The notes under the pieces were generated by a model, which ran no database searches, was not told where the DNA came from, and was given only the letters and a program-made list of their open reading frames with translations. A stretch of 44,475 bases of DNA from a virus, in IMG/VR virus record IMGVR_UViG_3300003873_000018, positions 1-44,475 of that record; one strand, 5' to 3'. Position numbers and translations under genes: made by a program. Shown one piece after another: positions 39,680 through 44,475 of this stretch. Every line of letters begins with the position of its first letter. The stretch's first letter is position 1.

Positions 39680-40420
39680 ATGATTGAAACAGAAGACCTA
39701 GGAAAAATTAATAATAGAAAGGTTCTTTTATATAGTGGAGGTATGGACTCATATATCATTAGTAAGTTAGAGAAATTCGACACTCTTCTATATATCCATA
39801 CTGGAAGTAAATATGCTGATTTAGAAGTTGAGTTTCTTAAGAAACAAGGAATAGAGGTAGAAATCGATAGAAGATTAGATCTTAGCGATGTAGAAATGAA
39901 ATCAGCTCTGGTTCCTTTAAGAAATTTATTTTTAGCTATGATCGGAACATATTATGGTGATGAAATTATTTTAGGAGCTACTGCTGGAGATAGATCTACA
40001 GATAAAGATTTAGAATTTGCAGAAAAAACATCTAATCTTCTTAGTAGAATTTATTCAAATAGTTGGTGGTCAGAAGGTAGAGATATTAACATTAATCTTA
40101 AATATAAAGATTGGACTAAAAAACAACTAGTAGATGAGTACCTAAAACTAGGATACGATTTAGATGATTTAGTAGAAAAAAGCATGTCTTGTTATACTCC
40201 GGTAAATGAAAAGCAATGCGGAAAATGTAAACCATGTGTAAGAAAGTGGCTATTTATGTTGCCGTATAAGGATACATCGTATATGTATGATACTAATCCT
40301 AGAGATTTTTATACTGAAGAGTATATTAAAGAAATTAGGGATAGAGTAGGTACTAAATTATCTAGAGGTCAGGAAGACACAGAAACTTTAGAAATTTATG
40401 ACAAATATATTAAGGAATAA
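39680..40420 (+). CDS. queC: 7-cyano-7-deazaguanine synthase QueC
   Basis: A 246-residue ATP-dependent enzyme making preQ0 from CDG. SGGMDS (19-24) is the PP-loop, LVPLRNLFLAMIG and GATAGDRSTDKD match the QueC family, and Cys171, Cys180, Cys183 and Cys186 (SMSC, then QCGKCKPC) form the zinc site. No amidotransferase domain is fused, unlike the Gat-QueC of phage 9g. It completes, with queE at 29142, the last two steps to preQ0. AAGAGGAGAATAA and a TATAAT box at about 39658 precede it. Confidence 0.88.
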   Translation: MIETEDLGKINNRKVLLYSGGMDSYIISKLEKFDTLLYIHTGSKYADLEVEFLKKQGIEVEIDRRLDLSDVEMKSALVPLRNLFLAMIGTYYGDEIILGATAGDRSTDKDLEFAEKTSNLLSRIYSNSWWSEGRDININLKYKDWTKKQLVDEYLKLGYDLDDLVEKSMSCYTPVNEKQCGKCKPCVRKWLFMLPYKDTSYMYDTNPRDFYTEEYIKEIRDRVGTKLSRGQEDTETLEIYDKYIKE

Positions 40421-40421
40421 A

Positions 40422-41015
40422 ATGAAAAATAAGAACATTAAAATTATATTAACAGGAGCTCAAGGTACGGGTAAAACAACTCTAAATAACGCTATTAAAG
40501 ATATCATTTCTAAGCACTACCCGGGAGTTAAAATTATAGATAGTATGTCTGAGAAATTCTTTAATAAAGATGATTTTAAAGATGTTTCGTCGAAAAGATA
40601 TCTTGAGGCTCAGAAGAAGATTTATGAATATGCCTCAAGTGAATATTTAGCTAATACTTCATTTCTAAGCTCTAGAGGGTTTGCTGATAGTTATGCTTAT
40701 CTTAAATACTCATTAGATAAAACGATGAAAGAAGACTTTAGAAAACTTATATCTCTTAATTTTAAAAATAATAGAAAATTACTAGAGGATAATAATTCTA
40801 GAGTTTATACTTTTTATGTTCCTATCGAGTTTGAGATTGAGTCAAAAGATCTTCGAAGTGATAGTAAAAAATTCCAAAAAGAAATTGATAATAATATTAA
40901 AGAATTTTTAGAAGGTACTAGAACAGTATATACTACAGTTTCTGGAAGTGTTAAGCAACGAGCGAGACAAATTCTTCGTACTATAAAAATAGATCCGGAA
41001 GAATATCAAGGATAG
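40422..41015 (+). CDS. P-loop nucleotide kinase-like protein (paralogue of 38017)
   Basis: Starting at the ATG after AAGGAATAA gives 197 residues; an upstream in-frame ATG lies inside queC. Walker A is LTGAQGTGKTTL; LSSRGFADSYAYLK resembles the second motif of the 38017 protein, and FYVPIEFEIESKDLRS, then KEIDNNIKEFL is shared with it. It lies directly between queC and the DpdA-like gene, so a role in phosphorylating or inserting a modified base is plausible, though a simple nucleotide kinase is equally possible. Confidence 0.65.
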   Translation: MKNKNIKIILTGAQGTGKTTLNNAIKDIISKHYPGVKIIDSMSEKFFNKDDFKDVSSKRYLEAQKKIYEYASSEYLANTSFLSSRGFADSYAYLKYSLDKTMKEDFRKLISLNFKNNRKLLEDNNSRVYTFYVPIEFEIESKDLRSDSKKFQKEIDNNIKEFLEGTRTVYTTVSGSVKQRARQILRTIKIDPEEYQG

Positions 41016-41018
41016 AAA

Positions 41019-41771
41019 ATGAGATTTAGTCACGAAACCCCTAGAAATCTTCTTCAGATTTCTAGATTCTTTAATGATTTTGATTACGCTTTAGATATTA
41101 AATTCGATGATAAAGATTATTATAATTTCTTTAAAGAATCTATATCTTTAGGTAGAGAGGTATGGTTAGATAATAGCTTATATGAGCGTAGAATTACAGG
41201 TATCCCCTTCGATGAAAAGAAATATGTAGCCTATATTTTAGATATTAAACCTACATATTATATTCTACCTGACGCATATGAGTCTTCAGAATCTAATATA
41301 GAATTGTTTAATAATTGGATAAGTAAATATAATATTGAACTTATATCTTTTAAGAAGATTCTAGTAGTTCACGGAAGAGATTATGATGACTATGTTAAGT
41401 GTTATAGATATTTTGATCAGCATTCTAAAGATTCTGATATAATTGCATTTTCAGGTGGAGATTCTTTTATGAAAGATACAAAAAGATCTATAGTAATTAA
41501 AAAGATGTTTATAGATGGAGTTATTAATCATAAAAGAAAACATCATTTACTAGGCTCTCTTCATCCTAACGAATTTCAAGAGTTTAATATTCCGGGTTTA
41601 GAATTTATAGATAGTATGGATACAAGCCTTCCAGTAGTTTGTACATATGAGAGAAGAGATCTTGAAGATATAGAAGAAAAGCCTAAAAGTATTATTCATG
41701 ATATATTCGATGAGGATATAGACTGGGATATGAAACTTTTATATAAAAATATAAATTTTATGAGAAATTAA
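41019..41771 (+). CDS. DpdA/TGT-like deazaguanine transglycosylase
   Basis: A 250-residue TIM-barrel-like protein with the order of phage DpdA/tRNA-guanine transglycosylase proteins: REVWLDNSLYE (Asp expected to take part in base exchange), PTYYILPDAYE, ILVVHGRDYDDYVKCYRYF, SDIIAFSGGDSF, HHLLGSLHPNEFQEF and FIDSMDTSLPVV. DpdA replaces guanine in DNA by preQ0 or a related base. Directly downstream of queC and the kinase. The family assignment rests on pattern and context, and I cannot see whether the zinc cysteines of bacterial Tgt are present (they appear absent, as in phage DpdA). Confidence 0.65.
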   Translation: MRFSHETPRNLLQISRFFNDFDYALDIKFDDKDYYNFFKESISLGREVWLDNSLYERRITGIPFDEKKYVAYILDIKPTYYILPDAYESSESNIELFNNWISKYNIELISFKKILVVHGRDYDDYVKCYRYFDQHSKDSDIIAFSGGDSFMKDTKRSIVIKKMFIDGVINHKRKHHLLGSLHPNEFQEFNIPGLEFIDSMDTSLPVVCTYERRDLEDIEEKPKSIIHDIFDEDIDWDMKLLYKNINFMRN

Positions 41772-41783
41772 AGAAAGTTATTA

Positions 41784-41789
41784 TATAAT
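41784..41789 (+). promoter_or_regulatory. Promoter -10 box before DNA polymerase
   Basis: TATAAT at 41784-41789 followed by AAAGAGAAAAGGAGAGAG before the ATG at 41808; the upstream part lacks the TTTAAG box. Confidence 0.5.
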
Positions 41790-41807
41790 AAAGAGAAAAG
41801 GAGAGAG

Positions 41808-44475
41808 ATGAATTTACCAGATTATTCTAAATATCAGTATGAAAGTATCTTTACACTAACTAAAGAGATACCATCAGGAAAAAGAACTAAAAAAATTAAA
41901 CAAGTAGTAGTAAGACTTTTCGATCCTAAGACTAAAGAATCTTTTTTTAGAGATGTTACAGATTATAGTATTCCTGATATATTTATTTCAGATAATAAAT
42001 CACCAAATTCCCCGTATAAGTCTTACTTAGATAAGAAAATACCTCTTACTAAAAAATCTTTTGAATCATTAGATGAGTTTAATAAATTTGTAAAAAATAT
42101 TAAAATAAAGACAGGTGAAATTAAAACTATTGAGTATGATGGAGAAGAGATAGAAATAGAGGAAACTATCTTTGAAGATGATGCTTTCGGATATTTAGAT
42201 TTAGGTCATACCTTCCTACAAAGAGCATTTCCTGATTCTGAAAGTAGTTTTCATACTCATAGAATTTGGATGCTAGATATTGAGACTAGATCTAACTATG
42301 CAGTGCAACACTTTCCTCATGCAGATATGGCTCCTGAAGAGATTACAATGATTCAGATTTATGATAATTTTACGAATCAATATATAGTCCTAGGAAGAAA
42401 GAATTTTACAGGAAAATTTGAAAAGGATAATGTAAAATTTATAAAGATTGAAGATGAGAGAGATCTTCTAGAATTTTTCATAAAGCTTTTAGAGAAACAT
42501 AATCCTTCTATTATTTCTGGTTTTAACTGCATTCCTCTGGATTCTAATATTTGGACAGATAATAAAATTAAGAAGCTTACAGATATAAAATATAAAGATA
42601 GATTGTCAGAAGATAGAGTATATGTAGAAAATATATTTCCTATTAGTAAGAAAAAATCTTTTGATATTATATTAGATAACGGAATGAAAGTTTCATCATC
42701 TAAGGATCATATATTTAAAACATATAGAGTACCGAAAGGTAAATATTTTACACCTTATAATTCTGGAGAATTAATAGAAGAGGACATGACTGTAGAGAAT
42801 ATTTCTAATTCTCTAGATAATCATTATATATATCTAGAACATAAAATTCATAATAATACTAATAGAGATGTTACGTATAGACAACTACTAATTGAAAATT
42901 TAGATATTCTTCATAAGAAGGGGATTTTTATTTATACTAGGGATACTCAAATAGTTAGAAAACTATCTAAATATTACGAGGGAGAGATCTATCAGAAGAA
43001 AATGGATTTTTTTAGTAGTAAACATATACTAGAAAAATTAGGAAAGAATGAGGTTATTAAATTTATAGAAAGAAGTAAATCTATTAAAATATTTAATAAC
43101 GGATATAATGGAGATAAAAGGCCTACAACATCTATATTAGAACGTTTAGATGATGTTATATCTGAAGATATTTTGTATCTAGCAGGTTTATGGTATACAG
43201 ACGGAACATCTAGTTATAAATCTGAAGCATCTATTACTAATACTAATATAAAAGTAGTTGAAAATCTTAAAGATAAATATAAGTTTAAATACAAAAAGTT
43301 CGAGTCTGAAGATCATAAAGATTCATATATTTTTAAATTTGCATTTTTAAGTAATGCTAGATTTCTAATAGCTAAAGCTTTAATATATGATCATATTAAT
43401 GCTAAATCTAAAAAATGTATAGATATATACTTACTAAGTCAGCTATCTAAAAAGCAATTTTTATATTTTTACTCAGGATTAGTAGATGGAGATGGCTCTA
43501 TAGATGGAACTTTTTGTAATTTTAATAATGATATCTCTAACGTATCAGAATTATTAAGATGGAATGGATCTTTTGTTTTAGAGAATAATACGTATCTAAG
43601 ACCATTCATGGATTCGGAGTCTCTAGATATTTTAAAAGATAGTATAAAAATTAAAGAGAGATTTACTAATATTAAAAGGTTAGAAAAGCTAGAAAAAAAA
43701 TCAAAACAATTTAATACTACATATTTTATAACAGATAAGTGTAGTTTTTTTATTCGTATAAAAGATATAAAAGAGGGTGATAGTGTACTAATGAGAGATA
43801 TAGAGACTAGTAATCACTACTTTGAGTATCAGGGAATATATACACATAACTGTAAAACGTTTGACTTTCCTTACTTAACTAATAGAATAGCTAGAGTTCT
43901 TGATGGATTTAATGGTAACTATAAAGAAGAACTAAATAAGAGAAATAGCTATATAGATATGCCTAATGTTAATAGATTATCTCCTCTAGGTGTAGTTAAT
44001 GGTAAAGATACTCACACACTAGATGGAATGGATGGAGTTGAGGTATTTTGGAGGGGAAGATTACTACTTGATTATAGAGAGTTAGCTTTAAAGTATGGCT
44101 TCTTAGGACTTCCTAGTTATAGTTTAAAGAATGTAGCTAATCATTTCGGTCTAAGTCAAAAAATTGATAACTCCTCTTATAAAAATTTCGATGGTAGTTA
44201 TACGGGAGACGGATACATATTTCCTCTAGAGGAGCCTCAGATAGGAGAAGATCCTATATTTGATGCTCAGAAGAGGTATAGAGATGATCCTACACCTGAA
44301 AATAAGAAAATGTTAGAACAGGTAGTATATGACAGATTCGTAGATTATTCTTTGAGAGATGTTGAGATTCTTGTAGAGCTTGATGATCTTACTAAGTATT
44401 TAGATTCTCACCTACAAATTGCATACTTTTGTGGAGTATCACCTGACGATAACTGGGGTACTCAAAAACACTGGG
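41808..44475 (+). CDS. 43: Family B DNA polymerase (T4 gp43-like), intein-containing, cut by window end
   Basis: Open without a stop to the window end (889 complete codons). Extein part: Exo I MLDIETRS, Exo II SGFN interrupted by an intein and resumed by CKTFDFPYLTNRIARVL, Exo III VDYSLRDVEILVELDDL, and LQIAYFCGVSPDDNWGTQKH, matching the T4 gp43 order. Residues 241-681 are an intein (separate entry). AAAAGGAGAGAG precedes the ATG. The polymerase domain lies outside the window. Replicative polymerase and proofreading exonuclease of the phage; splicing would be needed for the exonuclease site to form. Confidence 0.93.
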   Translation, partial: MNLPDYSKYQYESIFTLTKEIPSGKRTKKIKQVVVRLFDPKTKESFFRDVTDYSIPDIFISDNKSPNSPYKSYLDKKIPLTKKSFESLDEFNKFVKNIKIKTGEIKTIEYDGEEIEIEETIFEDDAFGYLDLGHTFLQRAFPDSESSFHTHRIWMLDIETRSNYAVQHFPHADMAPEEITMIQIYDNFTNQYIVLGRKNFTGKFEKDNVKFIKIEDERDLLEFFIKLLEKHNPSIISGFNCIPLDSNIWTDNKIKKLTDIKYKDRLSEDRVYVENIFPISKKKSFDIILDNGMKVSSSKDHIFKTYRVPKGKYFTPYNSGELIEEDMTVENISNSLDNHYIYLEHKIHNNTNRDVTYRQLLIENLDILHKKGIFIYTRDTQIVRKLSKYYEGEIYQKKMDFFSSKHILEKLGKNEVIKFIERSKSIKIFNNGYNGDKRPTTSILERLDDVISEDILYLAGLWYTDGTSSYKSEASITNTNIKVVENLKDKYKFKYKKFESEDHKDSYIFKFAFLSNARFLIAKALIYDHINAKSKKCIDIYLLSQLSKKQFLYFYSGLVDGDGSIDGTFCNFNNDISNVSELLRWNGSFVLENNTYLRPFMDSESLDILKDSIKIKERFTNIKRLEKLEKKSKQFNTTYFITDKCSFFIRIKDIKEGDSVLMRDIETSNHYFEYQGIYTHNCKTFDFPYLTNRIARVLDGFNGNYKEELNKRNSYIDMPNVNRLSPLGVVNGKDTHTLDGMDGVEVFWRGRLLLDYRELALKYGFLGLPSYSLKNVANHFGLSQKIDNSSYKNFDGSYTGDGYIFPLEEPQIGEDPIFDAQKRYRDDPTPENKKMLEQVVYDRFVDYSLRDVEILVELDDLTKYLDSHLQIAYFCGVSPDDNWGTQKHW
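42528..43850 (+). mobile_element. Intein with LAGLIDADG homing endonuclease inside DNA polymerase Exo II
   Basis: In-frame 441-residue insert. It begins with Cys (CIPLDSNIWTDNKIKKL, block A), has SSSKDHIFKTY (block B with the conserved His), and ends YFEYQGIYTHN (blocks F and G, penultimate His and terminal Asn), followed by Cys as the +1 extein residue. All four splicing residues are therefore present. The endonuclease part has two LAGLIDADG motifs, LAGLWYTDG (Asp at intein residue 225) and YSGLVDGDG (Asp 320 and 322), so it may be active. The insertion lies between Asn and Cys-Lys-Thr-Phe-Asp of Exo II. Confidence 0.9.

Noticed and set aside
1-44475. tRNA genes
   Set aside because: No cloverleaf with a T-arm-like GTTCRAATC and matching acceptor stem was found by eye; a covariance-model search would settle it.

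Overview
The window is a piece of a large, AT-rich, T4-like myovirus genome. Evidence: the head genes portal (gp20), prohead core (gp67-like), prohead protease (gp21), scaffold (gp22) and major capsid protein (gp23) run together on the minus strand; T4-type late promoter boxes (TATAAATA) sit in front of head genes; and there are a T4-type DNA ligase, RNA ligase 1, class Ia ribonucleotide reductase (nrdA/nrdB) and family B DNA polymerase. The host is probably a Campylobacter or close relative. The early promoters fit the Campylobacter sigma-70 pattern (TTTAAGTnTT, then TATAAT about 17 bases further on, no conventional -35), and a Cas4-like nuclease and 7-deazaguanine genes are known from group II/III Campylobacter phages. 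The host call is inference.

Layout. 1-16077 (+): a lipoprotein with an SPFH/band-7 domain, then about 30 mostly small, unknown early genes, each group preceded by a near-identical promoter/ribosome-binding cassette. Recognisable products are RNA ligase 1, a nucleotidyltransferase-fold protein, a MoxR ATPase and its VWA/metallopeptidase partner, a metallophosphoesterase, a GapR-like protein and a Cas4-like nuclease. 16094-24941 (-): late head genes, interrupted by a Vsr-type homing endonuclease directly downstream of the capsid gene. 24999-28365 (+): neck protein gp13, then a lysis cassette (M15 endolysin, overlapping Rz/Rz1 spanins, two holin-like membrane proteins). 28375-33751 (+): QueE, NrdA, a P-loop kinase and NrdB. 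33765-34466 (-): one isolated late gene. 34559-44475 (+): DNA ligase, small genes, then a nucleotide-modification block (deoxyribosyltransferase-like protein, two paralogous P-loop kinases, MazG-like and HAD phosphohydrolases, QueC, a DpdA/TGT-like protein) leading into DNA polymerase, which runs off the window.

How it fits together. QueE and QueC make preQ0, and the TGT-like protein and/or the deoxyribosyltransferase, kinase and MazG enzymes could place a 7-deazaguanine in phage DNA. NrdAB, the ligases and the polymerase support replication. The late minus-strand block builds the head, and the 25-28 kb cassette lyses the cell.

Most notable: (1) the DNA polymerase gene carries an intact-looking 441-residue intein with a LAGLIDADG endonuclease, inserted inside the Exo II motif; (2) about a dozen otherwise unrelated small proteins end in the same C-terminal peptide, roughly [F/N/L/Y]-P-[Q/H]-x-[F/L]-I at the very last residue; (3) several proteins start with a T4-like capsid-targeting peptide ending in a gp21-type cleavage site, and at least three have a T4 late promoter in front, suggesting internal head proteins; (4) the capsid mRNA 3' end has tandem hairpins, one with a CU-rich anti-Shine-Dalgarno-like loop.
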